64,000 nucleotides of DNA, from the NCBI GenBank assembly GCA_008973525.1, contig WACJ01000530.1:2046001-2110000 (forward strand). Reading direction: 5' to 3'. How positions within the stretch are numbered: position 1 is the first letter of the stretch; each line of letters begins with the position of its first letter. The notes under the pieces were generated by a model. It did not search any database and was not told the origin of the DNA. It worked only from the letters and a program-made list of their open reading frames with translations. The DNA is from Stenopsyche tienmushanensis (Eukaryota > Arthropoda > Insecta > Trichoptera > Stenopsychidae). Shown here one piece after another: positions 1 through 10,279 of the stretch. The translations under genes were made by a program, and so were the position numbers.

Positions 1-780
1 TCCATACGCAAATATGATAAGTTCATATTCAAACGATTGACACATTGCTTTGTTACAGAAACAATATAACGTCAAGTCACAGAACTATTTTTTAACCACA
101 ACAATATCAGCCGTATACGTAAACAGTCATATTTTACCTGTTTAAGATCAGCCATTTGACATACATATGGAGTTTTATAATCAGTTGAACTCACCTGAAA
201 CAAATAAAAATAATATTTAACACGATTTCATAACGTTTCCAGATAGAATTTGTATGATTTGCATCAAATGCATGCGAATACACTAACGACAATAAGTTTG
301 GAAACACATATTTTATGTAAAAACACAACGATTAACCATTCAAAATAAATTCTTTTTTTCTTAATATCAATGTTAGAACTCTAATTTTTAATAACCAATA
401 TTTTTTTATTGTAAGAAAGGTGCAAGAAATAGTTAAAAATTCTTACTATTTTGTTTGAACACTTTTCAAACATGATTTTTCTTTCTTTTTTCAATCAAAA
501 CTTGGTTCATCTATTTATAAATTATATTTTTAATAATAGTCAAATTTTATATTAAATTCGATTGAATATTGTTATTAGCACATTGTACCAAAGCAATAAA
601 CTCTAATGGCGACCTTCCATGGGAAGCACTTAATAACTTGACTATTTCTGGTGGAAATTACTCCAAAAAAATGTCAATTGTGTTTCAAAATATTAAAAAA
701 ATATTATCAAAGTTTAAACATATTCTAATTATTCCTTCCCTGTTAAAAAAAATATACAAAAAACGCTAAAAAATCTGCCT
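1..780. other. AT-rich stretch, nothing recognised
   Basis: Long A/T runs with no open frame that resembles a protein. The only frame over 60 codons (569-769) starts at a non-ATG codon and has low-complexity Lys/Ile-rich content. No repeat shared with the rest of the window was noticed here. Confidence 0.5.
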
Positions 781-1345
781 CCGAATGTGGTCATTCTCAT
801 TACCAGGGAATCCAGTCCCTTTTAGGTACTTATGAATCCCGGGATTAGTAAACGTAATCCCGAAAAATTCGGGATTGAAATTTTTACCTTATAGAAATCG
901 TACACCTCACTAGCACGTTGAAGCGTACTAAATCGAGACATTCTCGCCGAAATCTGGACGTTTGTAAATAGTGGCCTAACTACTAATTGGTGAGCTTAGG
1001 CGACACCCAGAGGCAGTAACTGTCTAATTTATGTATACATATATACAGTACATATATGCTTTTTGCAAATTTTTACGTTAACCTTTCCCTACCGGTGATG
1101 TATTTACTACACATCGACTCTAATAATGGGAATATCGATATGAAATATAATAGATACGGAGTTCAGAATTTTTGGGTTCCTCCGTAATATAATTACGAAT
1201 CACATCAAAGTATTATAGTATATAAGTATTCATCTGCAATGATAGAAATAATTAATTTGTCAGTAAATCGGGAATTTTGCGCGAGTTTTAATCCGTGTCT
1301 CAGCAGAAAGGAATTTTATCAATCACACAAAATCAGATCCAGACT
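780..1345 (+). repeat. Family A interspersed repeat, copy 1
   Basis: This is one of five copies of an unclassified repeat of about 0.5 kb (others at 3480-3800 minus, 16316-16600 minus, 20046-20530 plus, 41735-42010 minus). Shared landmarks in order are CGGGATTGAAATTTTTA, GAAATCTGGACG, ACTGTCTAAT, TACCGGTGATGTA, GGGAATATCGATATGAAAT, TCCGTAATATAATTACGAAT, GTATATAAGTATTCAT and AATCGGGAATTTTG, ending near CAGCAGAAAGGAATTTTATC. The TATATAAG stretch could be a TATA box, so a solo LTR is possible, but no terminal TG/CA or target duplication was confirmed. It has no coding capacity. Confidence 0.8.
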
Positions 1346-1945
1346 AAATGACGAAACACTCGATGTTTAATCTTACTTCGAGCACATTTTCAAAATAATA
1401 TTTGAACTTTTTAGTGTTTTATTTATCTAATTTTGAATAGTATTTTTATCTTTTCTTAAATAAATAAAATTCTTTCGACTTCAAACTATTTTTTATATTA
1501 AACAAATGGACTTATTAGTAATTTTTGATCAAATTTATCAATGTAATTTCTTAAACGATTGAAAATCCCGATCCCGGAATCCCGGGATTGAAATTTTGGC
1601 CTTTGGCTATTAATATAATATATGCCAAAGTTGAACATTTTGATGAAAGTTCCATTTAAGTTTTTTTTTGTTTTTAAGCAGTTTGTGTTAACATTTAGAT
1701 GTTAATATGATGTGATTATATTAAGGAGGATATGTTTATTAATATGCATTAATATTTTTATTGAATATCAATGCATTGTGTGTTTTTTGCGGATTAATAA
1801 GCGTTTCCAAACTTAATGTCGGTAGTGTATATCCGGACGTTTAGCCCCTAGCGTCATGCGCTTTAATTGATTGATGAATTGAATTAATGCGCATGTTATG
1901 TGTTGTTTTAATGGCATAATAAAATAGCACGAGTGCTCTTGCCGC
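1345..1945. other. AT-rich stretch with a CCCGGGATT motif
   Basis: No gene is seen. Around 1560-1610 the sequence has GATCCCGGAATCCCGGGATT followed by GAAATTTT, the same short motif that opens family A near 780-890 and recurs at 2965-3010 and 20046-20070. It may be a fragment of a longer repeat of which family A is one part. Confidence 0.45.
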
Positions 1946-2500
1946 TTGCTTCGTCCGACGGCGGAAGGCTGTCGGCGAAACTATTTCATGGAGTGTTGTC
2001 GAATACAAGAACAATTAACGTCGTCGAGGTCCATTGTCCATGAAAGGCTGAAAGCTGACATGATAGATGGTATTAGGTTGATTACATCAGCAACAAGTAT
2101 CATCCCCCGGCACCTCAGCAGGGCAGCAGCCCATCAGGGCGGCAACCCCTCGTCTCGCCGCGAGGGCCACTCGAGCCGACGCGGAGGGCACTCGACGCCG
2201 ATGGACGCAACATCAATCATTTTGTCTGCCGTCGCCAGTCATGACTCATCCATAATCTGGCCTCCACCTTCGACGATCAGCTCGCATCGCACGTAAACGA
2301 CCAAGATTGAACTCCTTTGTTGGCTCCGAATTAGCTCGGACCTTATTAGAATATTCAATAAGAGTCGTCCGTCGATCGATTTATATCAATCTCGATTATG
2401 AACGGTCATTGCGGACGACAGCTCCGCATCTTGCGAAAATCGACCCTCGAAATTGACGAGCAATTGCATCTTGATGCAAACAAACTGCATGCTAATTATG
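1946..2500. other. Locally GC-rich, complex single-copy stretch
   Basis: Bases 2100-2200 are much richer in G+C than their surroundings. A 116-codon open frame crosses it but begins at TTG and its Ser/Arg/His-rich product resembles no known family, so it is not called as a gene. The stretch may be regulatory or an unrecognised exon. Confidence 0.3.
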
Positions 2501-2824
2501 ATGAGTCAATGACCACTTTAGAAATAAATGCAATATGAAAGCGATCTGACTTTTACGCTCAATATTGGATACGTTCATATCAAATATACATGTAACTGTA
2601 CCTTATAGCTTTCCACCATTTAGCGGTTGGATTCGTAACTCAATCATATTGGATTCAAATCTAAGCGACCACATTTTTAGTAACGCAAATTCGACATGAA
2701 AACCATGTCAAAGTGTCAAATATTTTCAAACAAATTCATAAAAGATTCATCAAATCGCATATACAAAACTGCATAATATTAGCTTGCTGCATAAATCATT
2801 GTACTTGGTTGGTTTAGTCCCGCG

Positions 2825-2960
2825 TGTTTGTCGGCCATTTTATTCAGTCACAGTAAATTCTTCCGATGGAGAGTCGTCGCGCGCTCCCGTTACCTACCGT
2901 CAGTGCAAGAATCGCGCGGTCATCCGTTTTTTGACTTTGCAGAACAATACCGCCACGAAT
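2825..2960 (+). pseudogene. Mariner-family remnant (5' part)
   Basis: Bases 2832-2885 match the start of the mariner remnant at 59.70-59.76 kb almost base for base, including GGCCATTTTATTCAGTCACA (position 59.7 kb differs by one base), AGTAAATTCTTC and GATGGAGA. After the Ser-Arg-Arg-Ala codons the two diverge, with a plausible deletion, and may re-align at a GGTCATCCG-like segment encoding an Arg-Ser-Ser-Val motif. It is far too short and broken to encode a transposase. The downstream end is uncertain because the CGGGATT repeat starts near 2965. Confidence 0.5.
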
Positions 2961-3044
2961 ATGGAATCCAATCCCGAGCCAAAATTTCGATCCCGGGATT
3001 TCGGGATTGTCCGTTTTTATAATATACACTAAGTTGTCTAATTC

Positions 3045-3135
3045 CTCTTTTATTCGTTATCGCTATGTTCAACGTATATAATATTCGATCGCGAGCCGCT
3101 CATTCAGCGGTCCGAAAAGCGGACCAATTCGATTT
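3045..3135 (+). repeat. Family B repeat, copy 1 (hairpin motif)
   Basis: Contains TCGCGAGCCGCTCATTC followed by GGTCCGAAAAGCGGACC, a perfect 6-bp stem with a short loop. Further copies lie at 3345-3415, 14595-14690 and 47680-47780 (minus). The left part (ATTCGTTATCGCTATGTTCA) is also found at 47.75 kb, so the unit is at least 90 bp. Its class is unknown. Confidence 0.7.
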
Positions 3136-3344
3136 ACAGCACTTTTTTAAATGCCTACCATATCTGCTAGCTCGCACACTATTGATCGACGATTGTTCAA
3201 TACGGTTTTGTGGATTTTCTTAGCCATTTCTGGCGTGGTCACCTCGCGTGGTCGATTTTCGTTTTCTTTGTTTATTCAAGAACTTACATCAGACTGCTCT
3301 AAATATTTAAATTAAATGAATACGCAAATATAGATTAAATCAAT

Positions 3345-3415
3345 TTTTCGGATCGCGAGCCGCTCATTTGTCATATCAGCTGTCCGAAAAGCGGACCGGT
3401 TGAGCATACAAACCT
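3345..3415 (+). repeat. Family B repeat, copy 2
   Basis: GATCGCGAGCCGCTCATTTG followed by TGTCCGAAAAGCGGACCGG. The hairpin stem has one mismatch relative to copy 1. It lies about 210 bp after copy 1 in the same orientation, so the two may be ends or arms of one element (3045-3415). Confidence 0.65.
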
Positions 3416-3479
3416 TAAGTTATATACTTGCCACGGGCGCTTCATACCCTAGTTACGGCTCTACTAGTTCGAGTTTCGT

Positions 3480-3800
3480 ATAGCACCATCAACGTGACTG
3501 ATAAAATTCCTTTCTGCTGAGACACGGACTAAAACTCGCGCAAAATTCCCGATTTCCCGACAAATTATTTATTTCCGTCGTTGCTGATGAATATTTATAT
3601 ACTATGAAACTTTGATGTGATTCATAATTATATTAAGGAGGAATACAAAAATTTTGAAGCCCGTATCTATTATATTTCATATCGATATTCCCATTATTAG
3701 AGTCGAGGTGTAGTAAATACATCACCGGTAGGGAAAGGTTAATACAACAATTTGAAAAACATATATGTGTACATAAATTAGACAGTTATTTCTGGATGAC
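3480..3800 (-). repeat. Family A repeat, copy 2
   Basis: Reverse orientation of copy 1. Visible landmarks are CCGTGTCTCAGCAGAAAGG (as its complement), CAAAATTCCCGATTTCCCGA, TTATATTAAGGAGGAATACA, TTTCATATCGATATTCCCAT, TACATCACCGGTAGGGAAAG and AATTAGACAGTTA. The part of the repeat beyond ACTGTCTAAT is absent. Confidence 0.8.
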
Positions 3801-4017
3801 CCTCGTACAATGATACGTTCCCGACACTGAGCAGTATAAAGGACAATTTAAACGCTTCCAGCATATGATGTGTTAACATATTATCATAGTGCATTCATAT
3901 GCAATCTATTGCGGGACTAAGACCTCTTCCCCAGTCGACACCCAGATAAACATATCAAATAGCATTTGGCTGATATACTGCTTTTATTGGATAATAATGT
4001 ATAAAACTATGTCAGGA

Positions 4018-4062
4018 TGCGCCCTGAAGCGACAGTTATTCCGAAAAGAGTAGGGTGACCAT
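4018..4062 (+). repeat. Short repeat shared with 6300-6345
   Basis: GCGCCCTGAAGCGACAGTTA followed by TTCCGAAAAGAGTAGGGTGAC matches 6300-6345 with a handful of differences. It could be the end of a longer decayed element; nothing else is aligned. Confidence 0.55.
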
Positions 4063-4064
4063 CA

Positions 4065-5180
4065 CTCAAAAGAGCGGGATCTAACATCATGCAAGGGACT
4101 GTTTTTAAATGTCTCTCTGTAACATGGAATTAAATGGAATTAAACTGATATCTCCCTATGTATTTTTGTGTTATTAATTATTTAAATAAGGCAGTTTCCA
4201 TGTCGCATCCGTATTTAGAAGCAAAAAAGATAATATTATTTGACGAAAACTGTTTTAAAATAATAAATGATCCGTCTATTATAATGGGATCAATTACATC
4301 CCACCACAAGAGAATTATTTATCCCTCCATTGACGATAAATAAGCTTCGAGTGTCCCAGGCGAAAAAAATGCATGTCCCAGCCTCTCCAGGCCACTAATG
4401 ACGTTGCAAATCGTTGTAGCATCAATTTATCAGTTGTGTTGCGGAATCTCCCGACCCTGCTTTTTTTCTATCGCGCTGTTCTCTCTCCTCTTCATTCGTT
4501 TTGCCGCCCCAGTGCTTGTGCCACAGTTTTTTTTTTCATTATACGACAGCAAGGGATCACGAGTCGAGGGCGAGGGAAGTGGGTTACACAGAATAAACTG
4601 TTGCTCCCGGGTACTTTCCTCCCGATAGGTCAGTTATCAAAGTTATTCCCCCGCAATGAAAATTCCCGGATCGCTTTTTGAGCCGGTGGATAAGCAGGAT
4701 AAATTTTTTGATCGTCATCGATTCGAGGGTTGAACAATCGGAGCACTCACCCTGAGAGCTTTCGAACAAACAATCGGTCCAAATTCATTCGAATGTCGAT
4801 CCGATCGTTCGCTTAATCAGTCAGAAACCGGCAATCGGTGGCATCCAAAGGGTTGAATAATAAAAATTAAAAATAAATCGATCAAAATCATGGCCACCGC
4901 AAGCGACATGATGTCATAAATATTCAAATCAGCAGTGTAAATATTGAGAACAATGTCAAATTCCATAAATCGCACGTCACTTTGACAGGTGACATTCTTC
5001 GATCCAATTGGCAAGTGTTGGTTAGACAAAGACAGTCATTTTAAAAGCGATCATCTCCGACGACTTTAGCAGGTGTTTCATAATGACGATTTAAAGTCGA
5101 CGAAAAGACGGCAAAGGAACAACAAGGCGCAGTATAAAATAAATGATTTCATCCAAATGACGTCTATATACGGCAAACGG
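4065..5180. other. Single-copy stretch, no gene recognised
   Basis: Several short frames (4158-4343, 4373-4681, minus 4584-4769, minus 4817-5029) overlap on both strands. None has a recognisable motif, and two begin at non-ATG codons. No repeats shared with the rest of the window were noticed. Confidence 0.4.
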
Positions 5181-5184
5181 CTAA

Positions 5185-5398
5185 ATCTACAAAGCTGCTT
5201 TTTAATCTACAAGTACTTTATGCTAATTATTGTTAGATAAACCTCATCTACTTTCGATGCAAGGTGGCTATGGTTATAATGGACGTGGCTTAAGTTATAG
5301 CGCGTGAAGCTCCAAGCTTGAAGTATTGCAACTTTAAAAGAATGTAACATCTTAAATGCAATATAATACCTATATTTAATCATGTAATACATCACAAT
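5185..5398 (+). repeat. Family D repeat, copy 1
   Basis: Starts with ATCTACAAAGCTGCTTTTTA and continues through TTATTGTTAGATAAAC, TACTTTCGATGCAAGG, GACGTGGCTTAAGTTATAG and AAGTATTGCAACTTT. Three other copies lie at 42745-42985 and 50660-50905 (minus) and 55520-55640 (plus, 3' truncated). The unit is about 210-240 bp and non-coding. No terminal repeats were identified. Confidence 0.75.
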
Positions 5399-5399
5399 C

Positions 5400-6298
5400 G
5401 TCAGAATAACGATGTAATTGCTCCGAAGGCATTGTCGCTAAATGATCCATGTCGAGTAGGCAAGATTGGCAACAATCTTCCCACGCAATTTCTCCGCATT
5501 AACAGCACATTGGGGGTGCTTTCGCGACGTTATTTAAATAAAAGGAGGAGACGCCGGTGACTTGGCAGAAATAGCACGTGGAATGGTTGTCGTTATCTCT
5601 CATTGTTGTGGCACGACGGGCATATGTACCCCGCCAGGGCCGGGAAGGGGCCCTCCCCCAGGGCTTAATCAAACTAAATTTACGTGCAATTTATCATCTA
5701 TCCGTTCGTCCATCAATCAATCAAGCATCGTATCATAACAGAAACGTTTCCAGCCATATCGACATGTCTGCCGGCATCATCTACCTGTGTGAATAGCGAA
5801 CTGCCGCGATCAATAATGTTTCATGTTTCCACATTTTTGTTATATGTGGATATATGGACTTCCGCATCATGCCCTATGCCAAACAATGCATCCCGAGGCA
5901 TGCTCGAATCCACGAAATACGTTTTGTTCGAGTCAGAAACGCACACGAGCTGTTCGGGCCGTCGAATGAATTTCATTCGAAATCTAATTCGCATACAAAT
6001 TTATGATTTTAACACTCAAAGCATCATACAAGATTGGATAATACCGTCCAATTTACATCATATTTGTACCAAAATGAGCATACATTAACATTTATCTTGC
6101 TACCGTCGCTCTAAAGACGTATGATGGCGCCGACGCCAATACCGCACGCTTGATTTTATTTTCGTTTTTGAATACTTTTTGATATAATTCTAATTATTGG
6201 CAAATTTAATCATGTTTTATCAATAAGATATCTCATGCAAGATTATGACTATTTAACCCTTTTAGTTTCGACTGTAAAAAATGTGCCTCTATTTGAAA
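5400..6298. other. Single-copy stretch, no gene recognised
   Basis: Moderately complex sequence with a short GC-rich patch at 5618-5670. A 134-codon frame at 5684-6088 begins at a non-ATG codon, is Ser/Ile/His rich and resembles no family. It is not called as a gene. Confidence 0.35.
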
Positions 6299-6299
6299 C

Positions 6300-6345
6300 G
6301 CGCGCCCTGAAGCGATCGTTATCCCGAAAATGGTAAGGTGACGCC
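6300..6345 (+). repeat. Short repeat shared with 4018-4062
   Basis: GCGCCCTGAAGCGATCGTTA followed by TCCCGAAAATGGTAAGGTGAC. See the entry at 4018-4062. Confidence 0.55.
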
Positions 6346-6399
6346 TCTAAGGCGAACACGTGCTGCTCCCTCATCTATTACATGATTGATATTAAATCT

Positions 6400-6535
6400 A
6401 TATAATAAAAAAATATTAGATCTTATTCTTTCGAATAAATGTCATTTTATTATTCTAAGACTAACTGTCGCATCAGGATGTGAGTTTCAAATAAGGAAGT
6501 TTCCCTGCTGCACCCTGTATTGCCATTATTTTTTG
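6400..6535 (+). repeat. Family H repeat, copy 1
   Basis: Carries AAATAAGGAAGTTTCCCTGC followed by TGCACCCTGTA. The same segment recurs at 14290-14420 (minus), 32720-32860, 34750-34940 and 35445-35500. In several copies the flanking DNA reads in one frame as a short peptide ending Ile-Arg-Lys-Phe-Pro/Arg-Cys, but stops and indels are frequent. Its class is unknown. Confidence 0.6.
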
Positions 6536-6614
6536 AGGTGGCTTTTAGCAATCATTTTTATGGGAAATGTATCAACCATTTAGACATGGTTTTTCATGGC
6601 GTATGTATATTTTT

Positions 6615-6705
6615 AAAAATATGATCGCCAGCCACATCTCATATAGGATTCGAACCGAAATGATTAAGGTATTATTCCAACCGGGTACCCGGTAGTGATG
6701 TTCGA
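6615..6705 (-). repeat. tRNA-derived SINE-like fragment
   Basis: On the minus strand this contains GGTTCGAATCC, a perfect RNA polymerase III B-box, followed by TATATGAGATGTGGCTGG. A related piece at 19925-20010 has GGGTTCAAATCC followed by a matching tail (GAGGTGTGTCTGGCGGCCA). A B-box with a conserved tail in two dispersed copies is what a tRNA-derived SINE looks like. No full cloverleaf could be drawn, so it is not a functional tRNA call. Confidence 0.5.
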
Positions 6706-6832
6706 TATTCAAAAAGAAAAAAATATTATTACTTTTATTCATGAAACTCCACTGAGTATCTAATTGAAACGCGACAAAACGATAAACAGAGCGTGTATGT
6801 AATATTTGACATCATAATTTGAATGAATAATA

Positions 6833-7050
6833 CAGTCAACCCTTCTATAGTGTTGAGATAGGGACCACGCTATATAAAAAAATCAATGCACGTACGTATA
6901 TAAAATATGTTCTAATTTAACTCTAAAAAACGGGGCGTTTGAAAAAAATGTACGCTATTTCATTGGAAATACAAGCACGGCATTGTAAATAATGCGCTAT
7001 GGAGCGTTAATCGCAACATGTGCGTGCGTACTCCATAAAAGGATCAACTT
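6833..7050. mobile_element. pogo-like MITE, decayed copy
   Basis: The left end is TA followed by CAGTCAACCCTTCTATAG, identical to the 18-bp terminal repeat of the intact copy at 53023-53213. The right end is badly decayed (CTCCATAAAAGGATCAACTT near 7031-7050). A TA target and a CAG-initial terminus are typical of Tc1/mariner-pogo elements. It is non-coding. Confidence 0.6.
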
Positions 7051-7134
7051 TTGAAAAATATCACTATATTAAAACATTTGGATGTAATAATTAAAACATC
7101 GTGTAAATAATTTTATTTAAGGCGTTATTCAAGT

Positions 7135-7665
7135 CTAGAATTTGAAAAAAAATATCGATATTAATTTTTTTGCATATTTTCAAATTTTAGACTTTTAAGA
7201 ATATATCACCTGAATGAATTTATAAAATTCTAATTATTTGCTGAGTTATAGCTATTTTAGTGATGCTGTAACTATGCCAGTCCTAACAGAATGAAATGTT
7301 TAAATGCGTTTTTCTCGAAACTACTTTTTTCAACACGGTTGACATGATATCTCAATTTTTAATCGATTGATTTGCTTCAAATTTGATAAAAATATTTTAT
7401 ATATAATCTTCTATTGTTTGTACCAGATTTATGTCAAATTTATATCTTTAACTATTTTTAATAAAATTAAAACTGAAAGAATAAGACCAAAAAAATGACT
7501 ATTTTTAAACAGTCGTAATTTTGTGAAAATAAAATAATTTATTATTTTTTTTAGGTATGGACTATAGCGACATCTTTGCTAATTAATAACTTTTATATAT
7601 TTTTTGTATTTAAGATGATTAAAAGGGTTGAAATTGTGTCAAAAAGGATACGCCTTTTTTCATCC
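7135..7665 (+). repeat. Family E repeat (Mutator-like derivative?), copy 1
   Basis: Landmarks in order are TTTTAGACTTTTAAGAATAT, GAGTTATAGCTATTTTA, AAATGCGTTTTTCTCGAAAC, ACGGTTGACATGATATCTCA, TTTAACTATTT, a TTTTTAAACAGTCG block, GGTATGGACTATAGCGACAT and TTAAAAGGGTTGAAATTGTG. GGTTGACATGAT near the left and its complement-like ATTGTGTCAA near the right form an imperfect inverted pair. Other copies lie at 13868-14195, 20720-20890, 25290-25690, 30830-31275 and 49680-50010, with related forms at 17570-18147, 22670-23030, 46115-46868 and 56285-56620. It has no coding capacity. Confidence 0.75.
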
Positions 7666-7669
7666 CTTA

Positions 7670-9150
7670 CACTTTATCATAAATCGCATAAAATGGGCGT
7701 TATATATAAAAATATTCATTAGATGGTATAGATGCGTTTTTGTATTATGATGATCGAGTGTTTGTGTTTCAAAATGCATATTTAAACAATATTAAATTAT
7801 TGCACAACATGAACTCAAATGCATCACCACGTTTTTGCATGTGTTTATGATATTTTTATTCAAGCTCACGATACGGTGTTGATCCCACGCAATGTGACGG
7901 ACAAGGCAAGCTTGAATGATCGAAGACATGAGTGTGTTGGCTTCGAATTTGCATCGAAAATGTATCAAATAGTGCCCATGCGCAGATAAAAATCGTGCGG
8001 TTTGATTGCGTCGATTAGTCGCGTCTCGCGTCCTTGCGTCATCGCTTCTTGATGGATTGAATTGTCGTCCGAATCGAGTGCTTTTAAATGACTTATGCAA
8101 ATCCATATATCTTTGGATGTCAAACCGGTCAAAGTCGAAGCCGAAGTCTATCCTTGTAGACCCGTCCGACTGGAGTGATTAAGAGCATCATTGGCAATAA
8201 TTCATCAATGCTTGTTTTGATTGCATTCAGCTAAATGCCATGATGATGCATAATTAATTTAGGTGACATCCCTGTCCATGGTTGCTGGTAGAGGTCGGCG
8301 GTCGTATTGACCGACCTTCACTCAAGTGCTTCAGTTAAGTATTTAATTGTGATCTGGAGGATTGCAAAAAAAGGCAGCAAAGTTGTACCGGCTCGGAGCG
8401 AATGCAGATGTAATATAATAATTCATTCCGATGTTGATTTTGATTGATTGATGGGTGCGCGCGCATGGCCGTGCCCGGCACGGGTGCCGTCATTTATTTA
8501 CATTACTAATGCGACATCATTTGTATACTCCTGAATGCCCGATGAAAGCCTAATTGCCGACAAAAACCAGGGGTTCGATACCAAAAATTATAACCGACAC
8601 CCTTGGGATGACAACCAGAAGGGATAAAAGCAAGCCAGAGAGACCTTTCCCCTAAATCTTCAAGACCCAGGATCAAAATGGCAACACGTCAAAGCAGCAT
8701 CCGATTGCGACGCCCGTTTAAATCGAGCTAATTGAACTCCATGGCATAATTAGAGAACAACTCCGCAGACTGTTGCATTGCAAAATTCCGGCAGATATCG
8801 ACTGCACCCCGCATGTCATGTTGCAATTCACTGGGAACGCAGCTCCGGTGACTGATCGATCGCGTCACGGCCAATGCGCTCTCATATCACACCACTTTGC
8901 TGCACATGCAAACAATCCTTTGAGTCCACAACACGGCCACTCCAACCAATTATTAGCCTGCATAATAAATCAATAAATTAGGGCCTATAAATCAATTTGA
9001 GAATCCTGAATACAAAAAGTGCTGCGGGACAATGACCATCATCAATGTAGTATAATGCTGCGGAGGTTCGATGGCTTTCGTTATTACACGGGCATCGAAT
9101 TAAAAGAGAGCCGATGCTATGAAAATCAATCACAGTTAATTATATGCATC
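7670..9150. other. Single-copy stretch, no gene recognised
   Basis: From about 7800 the composition is more balanced and the sequence complex. Open frames (minus 7792-8106; plus 8773-8976) lack any family motif. No repeat shared with the rest of the window was noticed. It may be non-coding regulatory or intronic DNA. Confidence 0.4.
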
Positions 9151-9221
9151 GTTTTTATCCAAAAGTGTGTTGTGTAATATATAATAAAATATACTTGCTA
9201 CTGGTCAAGCGTATGCATATG

Positions 9222-9500
9222 CTAGAAACGGCGCGGCGCATGCGTGTATTGCAACAAATGACGACAAAATAAACATTAAAATCACAATGGACTAACGAAT
9301 ACAATATTTTTACTATACCTATATTATTTCCGCAAGTATAAACAATATATTGACAAAGTTTTATTGCAATCGGATGAACGGTGTAGAAGCGCATTAAATA
9401 CGGACAAACAAACATTAATTTTTATATATTAGACTATGCTTATATTACTCGCGCAATTTTTAGCAATACATGGATGAAGTTTTAATTTAAAACGCTATTA
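9222..9500 (-). mobile_element. Helitron-like non-autonomous element
   Basis: On the minus strand a 5' end TCTAATATATAAAAATTAAT lies at 9433 and the element runs to CTAG at 9225-9222, preceded by a GC-rich CGCATGCGCCGCGCC segment that can fold as a short palindrome. TC...CTRR ends with a subterminal hairpin are the Helitron signature. A second, outer module related to the start of the 9906 copy (TTGCTAAAAATTGCGCGAGT) lies at 9434-9490, so the tandem-module arrangement matches the plus-strand copy. It is non-coding. Confidence 0.6.
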
Positions 9501-9534
9501 TGAAGCCCAACAATATCAAAAGTGTTAAGGTTTA

Positions 9535-9605
9535 TCGATATAGGAGCTTGACTCACGCTGCGCGGTCTTGAGAGAAAAATGGATTTGTTTGGACGATAAG
9601 TGTAA
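9535..9605 (+). repeat. Family C fragment
   Basis: CGCTGCGCGGTCTTGAGAGA followed by AAAATGGATTTGTTTGGACGATAAGTG matches the middle of family C at 39.05 kb (GCTGCGCGGTCTTGAGAGAT). Confidence 0.6.
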
Positions 9606-9905
9606 AGGAAGGATTTAAATTTTAGGCACATAGCCGATACCAAAACCGAATTTAAAATATTAACGCTTCGAAGTCCTGAGATATTCATCAGTTCCCAAAT
9701 TTAATTAATTCCATATCCATTCCACATGACAATCATTGATATGAAATGGTATCGATACAGAGAAAAAGCTTATGATTTGAAAACCGCAACATTTTGACCG
9801 AAGCTCATTTTAATAATTCGCAGAAATGCATTCAATTTGAAAAACACATTATTTGTGTAATATTAATACCGTGTTTTATATATAAATTCGAATATGAACT
9901 ATAAA

Positions 9906-10270
9906 TCTAATATATAAAAATGAATTGGGTTTTGTTCGTTTGAAATGCGCTGCCATACCGTTCATTGGATTGCAATAAATCTTCGTCCACTTATTGCTAA
10001 GGATTCCGCAAGTAATATAGGAATAGTCTAATATATAAAAATCAATGTTTGTTTGTCCGTATTTAATGCGCTGCCATACCGTTCATTCGATTGCGATAAA
10101 ATTTTGCTATCTTATTGTTTGCACTTATTCAAATAATATAAGTATAATAAAATTAGCTTACAGTAGATCATATATAAAAAAAAATCAATGTTTGTATTAA
10201 TAAAATAAATTTCAAACGATATTTTTAGAATTATTACTTCTGTAGCGGCAACGCGCTGGTTAACAGCTAG
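9906..10270 (+). mobile_element. Helitron-like element with two tandem 5' ends
   Basis: The outer 5' end TCTAATATATAAAAATGAAT lies at 9906 and a second 5' end TCTAATATATAAAAATCAAT at 10027. They share one 3' end, CTAG at 10267-10270, preceded by an AGCG...CGCT hairpin. The outer copy sits between A (9905) and T (10271), as expected for Helitron insertion into AT. Both modules contain a CGTTCATTSGATTGC segment. There is no Rep/helicase coding region. Confidence 0.65.
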
Positions 10271-10279
10271 TAATTATAT

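Noticed and set aside
1946..2296. 116-codon open frame across a GC-rich patch
   Set aside because: It starts at TTG, has Ser/Arg/His-rich composition and no motif; eukaryotic initiation at TTG is unlikely.
5684..6088. 134-codon frame
   Set aside because: Non-ATG start; His/Ser/Ile-rich product without any family resemblance.
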